NCBI GenBank assembly: GCA_948474755.1
Contig: CAOLHI010000486.1
Coordinates: forward strand, 124,001 to 188,000
Source of the DNA: Ctenosaura bakeri
Lineage: Eukaryota > Chordata > Lepidosauria > Squamata > Iguanidae
Direction: 5' to 3'
DNA length: 64,000 nt
The notes under the pieces are model-generated. The model did not search any database. It was given only the letters and a program-made list of their open reading frames with translations, and had not been told where the DNA came from. Below, one piece after another: positions 11,346 to 22,962 of this stretch. Numbering within the stretch: position 1 is the first letter of the stretch; each line of letters starts with the position of its first letter. The translations under genes were made by a program, and so were the position numbers.

Positions 11346-11879
11346 CAGACTATCCAAGAGTGCATTCCACATTCATTTATTTTATCAATAGATCAATCCA
11401 TTAGTTTTTGTTGACTAATCTTCCTCTGTCTTCCTCATCCCATTTTCCTTTTGTACCATGTCTTTTAAATTGTTAAGTTTTACTCATGATCTTTGCAGGG
11501 CACTCCAAGAGCTTGTTCACGCAAAGAATGGCCATTTTTTTGTTAAATAAACTAATACACGCATATACAAATACACATTACTCTCTCTCAGATGCATGCC
11601 TTAACATGGTGAAGCAGTTTGAAAGTGTCAGGGAAACTGATAATAATAATGTCGGGACACTAAGCTCCACCAAAAGTCTGGACTCCTACCAGGTCACCCA
11701 TGTGAAATGCTTAAAACCAGAATACCAAACTAAGATGCATCCATCTTCTTCAGGAAGTATCAGGCATGAGCAGAACTGATACCTGCAGAAGGCAAGCTAG
11801 ATGGTAGCAACAGTAATGGGAGGTGAGACCGGCAGAGCTTTTCTAAGGGACAACGGCAGTAGCATTCCATCAATCTTTT

Positions 11880-12030
11880 ATTAGTACTGCACAGGAGTAC
11901 TAAAGATCATAATGCTCAGTAAAGTACAAGGCAGTTAGAAAAGAAAAAGACCACATTACAGATAGATTGACTCAATCAAAGAAGCCATGGCCCTGAGTTT
12001 GGAAAGAATGAGCTGCTCGGGCCTCTTAGA
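11880..12030 (+). mobile_element. RTE/BovB-like LINE 3' fragment
   Basis: GACCACATTACAGATAGATT, GACTCAATCAAAGAAGCCAT and GGCCCTGAGTTTGGAAAG correspond to the carboxyl end of an RTE-clade ORF2 (DSIKEA-like) with frame breaks. It closely resembles 57870-58110, and its end is missing. Assignment to the BovB clade is from memory. Confidence 0.55.
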
Positions 12031-12185
12031 TGTCTCTTATTCCTAAGTTTATGTTGACCTGATAGCAAAGAACAACAGCAAATTCTATTACATGTAAGGT
12101 AATAACTGTTAGATACCCTATTGAGCTTTATGTGTATCTTGCTAGGGTAAGAAAGAAGGCCACATGCAAAACAAAACATACTGAC

Positions 12186-12291
12186 CTGGGAATCCATCAT
12201 CATCCATATCCCCCAGGGAAGCCATACTTTCTCCAAAGTGTGCATTGTAGGCATTGTCACCATTCAGAGCAAGCTGCTCTTCCAGGACACC
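12186..12291 (-). CDS. ITGA9: ITGA9 exon 10: AYNAHFGESMASLGDMDDDGFP, second cation loop
   Basis: The exon is 106 nt: 35 whole codons and the first base of an aspartate codon completed by exon 11. It reads GVLEEQLALNG, then NAYNAHFGESMASL and the cation loop DMDDDGFP(D). FGESMASL is the F-G half of an FG-GAP repeat whose GAP half is in exon 11. The acceptor is tgctag after a clear pyrimidine tract, and the donor is GTCAGT. The loop keeps all acidic positions expected for calcium binding. The preceding intron of 8.8 kb is the largest complete one in the window. Confidence 0.95.
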
Positions 12292-13429
12292 CTAGCAACA
12301 GGAAATAGGACAGGCTAAGAAAAATACAGCAAGTGTGGAAAGATGTGTGGCCTCTTTGTTGGAACACATTTGTACACATCTCCCTCAGGAAGCACCTGGA
12401 GCATATCTGGAGTAAGACTCCTGTGCTCCTGACCAAAGCTTCAGTCAGTGCAACTAAACCTGTGTATTCTAAAAAAGGAAAGGCTGTAAATTCAAAAGGC
12501 ACTTAATTACTCCTAGAAAGGAAGTAGCCATCTCTGATGAGGGAGCAAAGTTTGCTAACAAATGACAAAGTGTAACATTTCCCCAGCTCCAAAAGCATTT
12601 GAGTCAGCACAAAGATATGAAACAATTGAAAAATTAGCCAATTATGCCAAATCATTTCTATTCCTGCTCAAAAAACCTACTGAGATGAAATAATAGAATA
12701 CTGTATATTTGGTCTTCATAGTAATGTGATAATGAGGCCTCTGCACTCAAGTCAGTTCAGCTGTTAGAATAATGAAATCATCTTTTAATCAACTAAAAAA
12801 GATGTCCCCCCCCCATGTGAATCAGCACAGCAGGTTGTGAATTGGGTTATTATTATTATTTAATTTAAGTAAATTTTCAGGAACCCATGTGGCATTCACC
12901 ACCTGAGAAGAGGCATCTCCTCTGGTGTGAAAAGGAATGGGAAGAGCCTCTTCTACAGTGGCACCATAATCTCCATAAAATAGAACTGGACAATTTGGGA
13001 CCTTCCAGCTATTGTTAGACCACAACTCCTATCACTCTCACCATGCTAAAAGTTGTAGTCCAGCAACATCTGGAGGGCTATACTTTGGCCCTTCTGCTAC
13101 AGAAGAAGATGAGAACTCTAGTTAGCATATCCTTCGCATGTTCTTGATTCTACACAACATTCTGGATGTGGCAGTTTTGTTTACAGTTTAAGTGGCATAA
13201 CACCTCTAGAGCCTGAGCACCACGAGCAGCACACTTCAAAGCCATGGGAAGAAACCAGTGGGTTCTAATTACAAGAAAGGGGGCTCTGGAGAAACCTTAG
13301 GACAAACATGCTGATTGTGTGAACTAGTCAACAGTGGAAAAGACTGCCTCAGAAGGTAGAAGACACTCCTTTTGTAGAGGTTTCTAAGCAGGCTAAAGGT
13401 TTTTAAGCAGATAGTGGCTTCCTTTTCAG

Positions 13430-13620
13430 TGGAGCGGTGAATTCACTTCAGGCTTTAGTCTGAATTTAAAATGAGCTATCCAAAGACTGAACACTTTCTC
13501 CAAAAGAGATTCAGCATTTTAGATAGCTTTTCTAAAGTTCAGACTATATCCTCAGGGCAGATTCACCTCCAATGGCATCAGAGTGACCACCCACCACTGT
13601 GGCTACATACCAGTGTAGTG
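13430..13620 (+). repeat. Unnamed dispersed repeat, copy 1 of 3
   Basis: It contains AGATAGCTTTTCTAAAGTTC followed by AGACTATATCCTCAGGGCAG, ATTCACCTCCAATGGCATCA. The same order of words recurs at 32670-32890 and 45190-45370 (AGCTCTTCTAAGGTTCAGAC and AGCTCTTTTAAGGTTCAGAC). I do not recognise the family. Confidence 0.55.
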
Positions 13621-13644
13621 TATCAACATTATTTCCAGCTTTGG

Positions 13645-13700
13645 AAAGGGGCTGGACTGGATACTCTCTGTGGCTCCATATAGCTGTATGATTCTATATT
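13645..13700 (+). mobile_element. CR1-type LINE 3' tip
   Basis: GGGGCTGGACTGGATACTCT, then CTGTATGATTCTATATT, matches the CR1 3' end GACTGGATG...CTATGATTCTAT in the sense orientation. Only the last 55 bp are recognisable. Confidence 0.6.
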
Positions 13701-14970
13701 TACTAAATATGAGGCATTGCTATCAAGGAGTTAGTTTTAAAAAGCACTTACTATTAGCACCAGCTTCTGTTGTAGTTCATAGAAATTTTCCCATGAGTGT
13801 CCATGGGAAAAGCCAACAGTTACCCTATCCTGTAGAAAAATCCAATTGTTTATGTTGCTCTTGTAAACACAGAGTAGGAAGAGATAAGATACAGAATACA
13901 CCAGCAACAAACATCCAAAAGGAGTCCCTGCCACAAGGCTAAGGGGAAATTAAGGGAACAAAAGGGACAGCAGAAGTGGACCACACCACAATCTCAGCCT
14001 GACTTCAATAGGCCTGGCAGCAGCTTGTATAATGGGTAGACTATAAATTCTACCATCACAACTTTGTCCCAATCACTAGATTGCTATTACTGGTACAGAC
14101 CTGTTGCAAGGCTGCCATACTGCTACTCAACAGCTGGGCATGTACCTCAGTGAGGCCAGCACCTCAGGCAAAAGATACTTGGTGGACGCATTCCTCCTGA
14201 ACCCCTTAGCCATTTCTGTCCTACACTCCAGTTAACAAGTCTCCCAGGAGGTAAGTGGTCGGGATGCAAGAACTGTCAGGTAGTTAAGCCAATCAAGGTT
14301 GGTCACAGGTTATCCAGCAGGATGAAGGAAGAAGCAAGAGGGTAATCATCAGCTGGTCCAAAATTCACACAGGAAGTCAGTGGTCAAGCAAGGAGTAAAA
14401 CAGAGTTGTAAATAGTAGCCAGTCCAAGATCTAGAGAAAATGAAACTAAACACCAAAGAGTACTATCAGTCACCAAGATAGATAGTTGTGAGCAACAAAG
14501 CTCCCAGTGAACTGCTGGGATATTTATAGCCAAGTGTCTTAAGTGCTTAATTAGTCAGCATCTCCTACTTAAGAGTCTCTAGGAGCAACATAACTTCTCC
14601 TTATCTGTCCCACACTTGGCAAATGGCTGTATCATTTGTTTAAACTCTTGCTGGGGAGTAGGGTTCTCAGCCCCCAGCACCCTGACCTAGAAAGACCACC
14701 AACATCAGGAATTGTGAATTCATGGCACTCCTGGTGGTCTGATTCCAGAGTGTGAAGATAATTTCCCTCTGATGGAGGGTAGATTTGGGCCAATATCAAG
14801 GCCCATCCTGCACCCACTAAAAGTCTGCTTCCCTCAGGGGCACTGGAAAACTCTGTCCTGTTGTCAATGACAAACTAGCTCCCAATGGAACGGCAGGAAC
14901 ACCATCTCATTGTTTGCTTCAGATACCGAATTATCTTGGGCCCTGAGTCTGCATCTCTCATATGGAGTAA

Positions 14971-15180
14971 TGTTGTTGTGTGCCTTCAAGTCATTTCTTA
15001 CGGCAATCCTAAGGTGACCCTATTATGGAGTTTTCTTGGCAAGATTTATTCACAGGAGGTTGCCTTTGTGTTCCTTCAAGGCTGAGAGAGTATGACTTGT
15101 CCAAGGTCACCCAGCAGGATTTGAACCCTGGTCTCCAGAGCTGTAGTCCAATACTCAAACCACTACATTATACTGGCTCT
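14971..15180 (-). repeat. tRNA-derived SINE, antisense
   Basis: TTGTTGTGTGCCTTCAAGTC is the inverted tail, GGATTTGAACCCTGG the inverted B box, and CACTACATTATACTGGCTCT the inverted head. It looks nearly full length. Confidence 0.85.
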
Positions 15181-16115
15181 TTCTGTGGAGTACAGTACAG
15201 AATAATACAGAAATATTCACACTGCCTGCTCTCTTGCTCAAGAAAAGCGGAAGAAAAGCCCATCCAAAGGACATATGGACTGTGTGTATATGAGAATGCC
15301 ATTATGCAATACTTTGGATATTTGCCAAAAGATGAATCACTTTTATGTGATCAACCTCCTGAAGGACAGAGTTCCAGTTTTCTTTGAAAAACTGTTCTAT
15401 GTTTATGAGCCTGGCTTTGGTGGTATTCTGTAAAAACAATCAATCAGAACAAAGTTCCGTCTTTAAATTTGACCAGAAGTCCCTCAAAAGTGTTGATACA
15501 TATTTCATATCTTTTTTAAGCCACTTTTTGCAATCTGTTCTCCACTGCAGTTGAAAGCCAATGTAGAAACCATAAAGAAACCAATCCTGGTTGTTAACAC
15601 CAGCTTTGCTTCTACCTCAAGGGGGTCTTGCTCTTTTTGTCAAAGAAGAGAGACTGATTTCTGTAAAGGGTAATAAAATCTTCTGGGAGGTCTTCAGATA
15701 TCTGATGACATAATGAAAACTGTACCAGATAAAGATTAAAAACTGAGGGAAAGTTACCCTCTTATTGTGTTATTCTTTTCTTCAGCACTGACTGCAAGGT
15801 ACCATTTCCTGCATTCTACCCTAAGGCAATACATCCAGCTAAGAAATGCTGAACGTGCAAAGTTGCTTCCTTATGCATGAGTAATATGAGTAATGGGGGA
15901 AAAGGTCAGAATCAAATAGAGTGGTTCAAGTACTGCAAGCAACAGAATTTGGATATTAAGGAAGACTGGCAGATCGTTAGTTATTTAATTTACATTTATT
16001 TATAATTTAATGTTTACAAACAGGGAAATGTTGTGGGATCTTCTACTTCATGTGCCAAAATAAATTGGCTTTGGACACTACACACTTTGATTTGGATGGG
16101 TTGAGAGCACTATAG

Positions 16116-16595
16116 CCATTTCCGCACGAGGGGATTAAAACAGCGCAGTGCGTCCTCTCATGGAGGTCGTCTGCACCTTGGAGTGGACTAGGTCTGGATT
16201 ACTTACCTGAGATCCTCACCTCAGTCCACTCCGAAACACCCCCAACTGGTCCTCCAGTGCCCTTTTTAAAGAATGGTAGAAAACCGTTCTTTAATTTTTC
16301 GGAGCGCGCCATTGCGTTCCTGCTCACTTGTGCAGATTCGCAGGTTCGCGATCTGCGGAGGGCGGGCTTTAGGGGTGGTGAGCTTCAGCGGTTGGTCGGG
16401 ACCCATGAACAACCAGAAGCCACCATTTTGGAAACTGGAGCAGTGCAGATCTAAGACCTCGCACTGCTCCGATTCACCCTAGACAAAACGAGGAGCCCTG
16501 TGGAAGGGCTTAAGGGACAGTCCGCATTGGTCTGTGCCCAGAAGATCCGGTAAGTACCGGCACGGAGCAATTCCCTCACCTCGTGCGGAAATGGC
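16116..16595. mobile_element. GC-rich MITE with perfect CCATTTCCGCACGAGG termini
   Basis: The left terminus CCATTTCCGCACGAGGGGAT is matched by an inverted right terminus TCACCTCGTGCGGAAATGG, at least 16 bp identical. The interior is CpG-rich (GGAGCGCGCCATTGCG, GGTTCGCGATCTGCGG) and has an internal inverted pair GGAGCAGTGCAGATC / GACCTCGCACTGCTCC near 16437-16472. The outermost 13 bp are shared with the palindromic MITEs, so the same transposase may have moved both. No protein is encoded. Confidence 0.75.
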
Positions 16596-19500
16596 CTATG
16601 TCTTCTGTCATCTCAAAGAGCAAAATGTCTGGATCAGCTCTGAAGCCATTCCTTGAGAGTGTGGTAGAATAACCCAAGGACCAGGATCCTCTGTGGCTCA
16701 GAATATCAGAGTAGCTTTGCATGTTGAACTATGGCTACTGTTGGCCATTCGCTTCCCCCCAGTGGGGGGATCGGAGAAGCATCCGGTCCCTTCCCTTTAG
16801 CCAGATGCAAAGCAGTAACATAAGCTGCTGAGGTCCATGGGGTCCTACACCAAACTCAGTGAGTGATGTAATCATTTCATGTCTGGCTATAGGGGCACAG
16901 CAAAATGCTTCTCTGTCCCCTGTCAACATTCCACCAAGCACTGTATGGCCATGGAGAAGTGGCTGCAGAAGCTCTATGATAAGCCTGGAGGAGCTTTGGT
17001 TGGTGCAAAGCAAGAAAGAGAGTATCAACCTCTTCATCTACCAAAAAAATAAATAAAGGTGGGGTGTATATGCAGGTGTAAGGTTGACTTACACCTGTGT
17101 ATGCCACTAACAGGATGCCAGTCAGGGAGTGTCATGGGCACATCAGCTGAACCTTGATCTGCCTTTAGTGAGGAGCAAGGTTTGAAGGCAGATTCTAAAC
17201 ATGCTCATCTGAACAAACTTAAAATCTGCTCTATGACTTGGAACTCTGCTCAGTCAGGTTTCCTGATTACAGAGAGAATTCTATGCACATTCAGCTACAT
17301 GCTCAAATATTACCTTGCAATTCAAAGTAGGAAGGAAAGGGTGGAGCTGGCAGGGACTTTGGGGACAAGGCTGACAGCTGTGCCCCTTTGTCCCATGATG
17401 CATTATTCCTGCACACTTTAAAAGTGCAGTGGGCCTACAACTGTCAGCAAACTCAGTCAGCAAAGCTAATGGTGAGGGATGATGGGAACTGCCATCCACC
17501 AACATCTGGAAGACCACATGTCCCCTGCTATTATCTTTTTAATGAAATGCTTGAATATGAATACTCACAAACTTAAAACAAACTTCAGAAGAAAGTTATT
17601 GGTTCACACATCACCATCTATTAGTAATACAGCATTTTGGGGGTGGGGGGACTCACAGACTCTAAATGATAACTTGTTCATTTTTTATTGGGAGAACTCC
17701 TAGATTATTATGATTTATTCTATGCTCAGTTTTTGTGCTGACCATGTGCCTCATAACCACCAGGAAAAATCTGGGACAAATACCTATTTAACTAATAGGT
17801 TTGCTGGGTTATCTTGAGCCAAATACCCTCACTTTGTGAGGCCAAATCTGTTGTACAAGGGTGTTGTGAGGATGAAAAGGAATAATCCAAGGTACTGCTT
17901 CCTGAACTCGTGAAAAGAAGGGCAAACCACAAGTGGCATTAAACAGCAAACAAGCAACACTGGAGTATAATTTATAGAGGGGACACTGAGGTATGGAAAA
18001 ATTGACTAGAGACAAACAATTGTGTAGTCTAAACAGAGACTTACTCTGCTTCTCCCAAATTCAGTGTTTACAGCGTAAAATCCAGAAGGATTAATTCACC
18101 CATTCCAAAAGTATGCTCTGTTTATGAATTCTCCAACACCTTTCTGCATTTCAGACATTTTACTCTTCAGTCCTCACAACTGTGCTTTCACTTCAACTGT
18201 CTGAAGAAGGACCTAGACTTGTGATATGCTACTGTGCCTGTTTGACCTTAAGTTGTAATTGTTTCTGACCTTATATTAGTAACTAAAGCTAAAGCAACTA
18301 AGTAAGGCATTTACTTAGAAAAGGGACATTTTCACAAACAGAAGCTTCTCTGAGAAACCCCATATGGCTTATGTTCCTTCCGAAGTAGTCATAGTCTTTT
18401 CAGAGTACAGGAAGCGTGTGCTGATTATTTCCCTAGGCTACTGTTGGGTCACAGTGATTGTGCAATACACAACTTTGCAAAGAAGAATCCAGCCATTTAT
18501 TCCCTTGAGAACTCTACACTCCACAGGTCTGTGACAGAATAAAACTGAATGGCACTTCCTGTCACCAATTTTCCCATGGCTTCAGTTCTCACAATTGGTT
18601 GGTTGTAGGTTATTTTAATCTTCCTTCAGTCTTCCAGGGTATGAAACAGCTGGTCTTACTGACACCACAATTCAACAAGAATGGGAATTGTCAAATTAAA
18701 GCATTATTAGCCACTTTGACATAGGTGAGCTTGGGCTTTACCTGAACAAGGAGTGGCCATCTCAGTCAGAGAGTGGCCATGTTAGCCCACAACAATAAGC
18801 GGAATATCATGGCTTAATAAACCATGATAAAAACAAGCAAATTCTCTTTTGGAAAAACCTTTGTTTAAAGTAGAAGGTTCAGTTCATTCTTTAAAAGAAT
18901 TTACAAAAATTCACAATTAGAAATAAAAAGAACTGGAAATCCTATACGGCTAATGTTAAAGCAATTCAAATGTGGGAAAAAGCAAAGCTGACAAATTTGT
19001 TCATTTAGGCGCAGAGCTTTGAGTATTTAGTTCTTAAAAGTCTGGATTTGAACTGCTGTGTGCTCAACCATGTTAACGGTAAAACAGAGTTCCTGCCTTC
19101 CCCTCCCTCACCCCCGAAAGGCTCTTCTATATCTATACAGCAGGCAAATATAACACAGTCCTCTCCATGGTGGGAATATATGTGATTACTGAATTTAAAA
19201 AATGAAAATGGAAGAAAATCTGTATTTTAAGAAATCTGCCAACATTTGCACATTTCTTCATAATCAAGATGGAAGGAATATCAGATTTTAAGAATTCAAA
19301 TGGAGAAGAAAGCACAACTAGAGGATTTTCCCATCCCCAACTTACAGCTAACTTATGAAACCTGGCTCCTTGAGTGCAAACCAGCTTCAAACGTTACACA
19401 AAGCTATCCCCCTTCTGGTTTGTTTACCTGCTTGCACAAAAAGGCTGCAACCAGCATCATTCATCTTATTGAGCTTGTTGTGGTGTATTAACCTGTAATT

Positions 19501-19809
19501 TTTTTGCTTATTTACATATGTGAACACTCCTGGTAAATGTCTTACTTTACTGGTGAATATGTCTTCTCCTCTGCAATTTAATCAGTTAATGGCATCTATA
19601 CACATGCATTTTATAAACCAGGAGAGTAGAATCTATAGCCTGTTGGCCAAATTTGGCCTGCCGACTATTCCAACCAGGCTTATTGAGGCTTCTAAGGATG
19701 ACCTCCCTTAAACCTCACACATTTTTGATTTTGTGTTTTTAACAGAATTGTTTATTTTTTTAAAAAAAAAGTTTCATTGACAGAATTTTAGCTGTGCTTT
19801 GTTTTTCAT

Positions 19810-19882
19810 TTGTTGAAAGCTGCCTTTATTCCTGCCAGAAGAACAATAGGATATAAATTAAATAAAAAATAAATAAAATATA
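19810..19882 (+). repeat. Retroposon 3' tail ending in (AATA)n
   Basis: AAAGCTGCCTTTATTCCTGC is followed by GGATATAAATTAAATAAAAA. The GATATAAATAAA end is the same as in the copy at 41930-42005, a common LINE or SINE tail in lizards. Confidence 0.5.
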
Positions 19883-21090
19883 CCTCCCACTTTAAACTTT
19901 ATAACGGATGTCAGGGCCAGAGAGGGCCACAGATGGCCACATCCAAACCTAAACCTGAAGTATGTATTCTCTAGCTCAGCTTCCTGAAGTCAGTAACGTG
20001 GGATTGGAGAGTATAGCAAAGTGCAAATACTGCTCAGCAAAGACAAAAGTCTAGCCTTGCAATATTTGTATCAACTTTGGCCAACCCAGAATCTTTGTAT
20101 TTCCTGCAGTCACCAAAGGCCTATTCTTTTCCATATCTTAAGCAGGATCCAATACCTGAACACTGTCCACGTTAACTCACACTACTTCACTCAGATCTTA
20201 AGGTCAAGCCCCAGAATGCTGACAGTGGATGGAATGGAAGCAACCTACCCCAGGCAAATGCTGAATTCATCTTTGTTCAGCATATAGTTATGGTGTCCCT
20301 ATCCCTTCTGTGTTCTTTAACTACTGAAAAAAAAAGGGGGGGAATTCCAGTGTGTGTGGTATTTCCAGATATCAAACATATCAATCTGCCCCAAAAACCC
20401 CACTCTATAGATGTCCACTCTTAAAAGTTTTGGCAGAAACGTACGGAGGGGGCAGGACTTTTTTTTTTCTGATGTAGTACCAATATTATGGGTCACCCTC
20501 TCAGCAAAAGCCTTCCTGAATCTGTCTCTGTTCTCCATAGGCCATAACAGATAATTATTTCAATGCATTTCAGGGATGCCTTCATATCAAGTAAGTTTGT
20601 GCTTCTGTTGACATGTGCCACTTGAAACTGTTGCATGTTTTATTGCCCTGAATCTTTTATGATATATTATGCTGCGTGTTTTATCGATCTATAAACAGTA
20701 CTTACAAGTTGCTTAAGGATTTTTACACTGGAAAACTACCATTAAAAGTACAAACAAACAAAGATAAATAAATAAAACAAAGGATCACTTTGCTCTCCCT
20801 CAAAGTGCTATAGTACTCTGCCTTTTTGGCTATAATAAACTAAGAAGCACTGCAGGAACTAAGCGTTAGATAAATTATAGAATTGTAAACTCACCAAATT
20901 ATTATATAAACTCACCAAAAGGACAGATTTTTGCCTCTTTTGTTTAAACAGTTTCACATTTTTGGAGAGAAACGGGCAAACAGCCTCACATCTGTTCAAT
21001 GCCCTTAAGCAGAACATGCAGGATGGCTGATCTGAGATGACTGCTACAAGGATTTCCCAGGTCATTTACTCAGCTCTTTTACATACTCAC

Positions 21091-21228
21091 ATTTCCTCTG
21101 CTGAGGTAGACGGTGACTTGACCCTCATCTCGGATCTCTGAAAACATGGGCGCTCCCACCAGGAGGTCTGAAAGTCCATCAGAATTCAAATCAACTGCAC
21201 ATAAGGAGGAGCCAAAGTAAGAGCCCAT
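21091..21228 (-). CDS. ITGA9: ITGA9 exon 9: blade 4/5 with cation loop DLNSDGLSD and LLVGAP
   Basis: This is the longest exon in the window, 138 nt or 46 codons, phase 0 at both ends. It starts MGSYFGSSLCAVDLN, carries a divalent-cation loop of the DxNxDGxxD type (DLNSDGLSD), followed by LLVGAPMFSEI and EGQVTVYLSRGN. In integrins these loops bind calcium on the lower face of the propeller. Nearly every residue agrees with human alpha-9 as I recall it; N-S-D replaces N-G-D within the loop, leaving the ligand residues intact. The acceptor is ttacag and the donor GTGAGT. Confidence 0.96.
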
Positions 21229-22336
21229 CTGTAACCAAGCCGAGTCACAACAAAGCATTCAGTATCTGCCCACACACAAGAGGAAATTGTTTATGCTTTT
21301 CTTTGTTTGCAACAGAAAAAGCCACCGGCTGCTTTATCTCACATTACCAGCTCTACAAAGTCTCTTTGGAACCTTTTTGCCCTTTTTTGGAAATGGGACA
21401 GGGAAAGGTTCTGGCTTTTTGTTTTTTCAATTAAACAGCAGAAAAACTTAAACATCTTTAGGTGTTACATTTTAAGACTGAGTTACTGCTACACAGCAGG
21501 AGTCATTTCATACAGGCAGGCAGTGACTTATTATATCAAACAGCAAAACCTGTAAAAGTCAAATAACCTCCATAAAGGGAAGAGTGATAATCCAGACATC
21601 AGGACATACAAGATTTGTAAACTGCAAATGTATTTACAATTTGTAAATGTAATTATGATGATGATGATTTGTTTACATGCACCATGGGTGTGCATGGCAC
21701 TTTACAAAATAAAACTACTACAACAAACAGCTAGCCCTGCCACAGGCTTACAATCAAACCAAAGATGTACAATCTAAGAGAAAAACTATGTATTGCATTG
21801 GTAGCATTCAGTTTAGAATCACTTTCTTTTTACATTCAAATAAGTATATATAGCCCGGATCTAGATTCAAGATGATTGTAAGGGAGCCTCCAGTGAGCCT
21901 CCATTTCAAAATTCTACTCCTCTCAACTCAAGAGCTTTAAAAAAAACAATTAAAATTTTTTTCACTGGCACCAATTTTTAGCACTATGAGAGAGTGATGA
22001 ATTTTGAACCAAAACCATTTGTAGGGCTTAACCCTCAATCCCATCAGTGCACAGACCCAGTCCAGATAAATTATAGTCTGAACAGACCGGATAGTTTAGC
22101 CCTAAAATACACTAAAAATTTAATTCATGTTATTTTCAGTATAGTTAAAAGAAATACAAATCAAGATTAGGAACATGTTACTATTATTGTTTAACTGTAC
22201 TGAAAAATATAAACTAAAAAACTTTTTATTAGCTCAAGAAGCACCCCAACATCTTTTTTTGTGTTGTGGTTTGTTAATTTGATGCAGAAATATAAAATAG
22301 CAGCCAAGTTGTGAGTGAGGGTCCATTTTGAACTAT

Positions 22337-22962
22337 GGCCATTTCCACACTACACTGTTATGGTACTATTATTCCACTTTCAACATCCTGTGGAATTCTG
22401 GGGTTTGTAGTTTACTGAGGCCAAAGAGCTCTCTGGCTGAGAATTCTAAATGCCCCTCTCTAAACTGCAAACCCCAGAATTCCATAGGATGTTGAAAGTA
22501 GAATAGCAGCACTATAGCTAGGACCCTTTCTGCACCTTACCTTCTTCCAGCACTGGGGTGCGGAGATCATGCGAGCAGCCTCTGGTGAGAGGCTCTCGCA
22601 TCCGGGGTCCTTTGGCTCTGCACGAGCTGCCTGCTCACACGAGAGCCCCACCTCTTCCTTCCGCAGCGCAGCCTGGGACTTTCCCAGGCTGTGCTGGGGC
22701 AGGAAGCACGATCAGCGCGGCTCCGGAGGCTCCGCATGCCAGATAAGTGCGTGTGGGGCCCGGGAGCAATGCGCAATCGCACACCGTTTTCGGCCTCCAG
22801 CTGAAAATGAAAAGGTGTGTGATCGGCACCTGCCAGCCCCTGTAGCATTGTGCAATTGTGAGTGCGTCGTGCAGATCTCTCCTCACAATCGCACAATGCT
22901 CCAGGCGCCCTTTCGCATGGCAAATGCCATGTGGAAAGGGCCAATGTAGTGTGGAAATGGCC
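22337..22962. mobile_element. Palindromic MITE interrupted by a second element
   Basis: The ends GGCCATTTCCACACTACACT and TGTAGTGTGGAAATGGCC are inverted. Both family arms are present (22363-22412 and 22462-22510, with ATAGGATGTTGAAAGTAGAA in the second). The right arm is split after GCACTATAGCTA by the GC-rich insert at 22521-22942, and resumes as AATGTAGTGTGG. Confidence 0.75.
22521..22942. mobile_element. GC-rich inserted MITE with GG(A/C)CCCTTTC ends
   Basis: It starts GGACCCTTTCTGCACC and ends GGCATGGCAAATGCC-like sequence then GTGGAAAGGGCC. The interior is CpG-rich and holds inverted pairs such as GCATTGTGCAATTGTGAG (22847-22864) against CTCACAATCGCACAATGC (22883-22900). Long frames in all phases arise from its GC content and are not genes. 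I found no clear target duplication. Confidence 0.65.

Larger units (their letters stand above)
10312..12185 (-). other. ITGA9 intron 10
   Basis: About 1.9 kb. It includes an antisense CR1 tip and an RTE-like LINE end. Nothing recognisable in 10320-11235, nor in 11350-11870. Confidence 0.8.
12292..21090 (-). other. ITGA9 intron 9
   Basis: About 8.8 kb, the largest complete intron here. It holds a CR1 tip, a dispersed unknown repeat, a tRNA-derived SINE, a GC-rich MITE at 16116-16595 and a probable LINE tail near 19810-19880. Nothing recognisable in 12300-12980, 13700-14960, 15190-16110, 16610-19800 or 19890-21080. TTTTTTTTTCT-type runs and PolyA runs occur but show no order. Confidence 0.8.
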
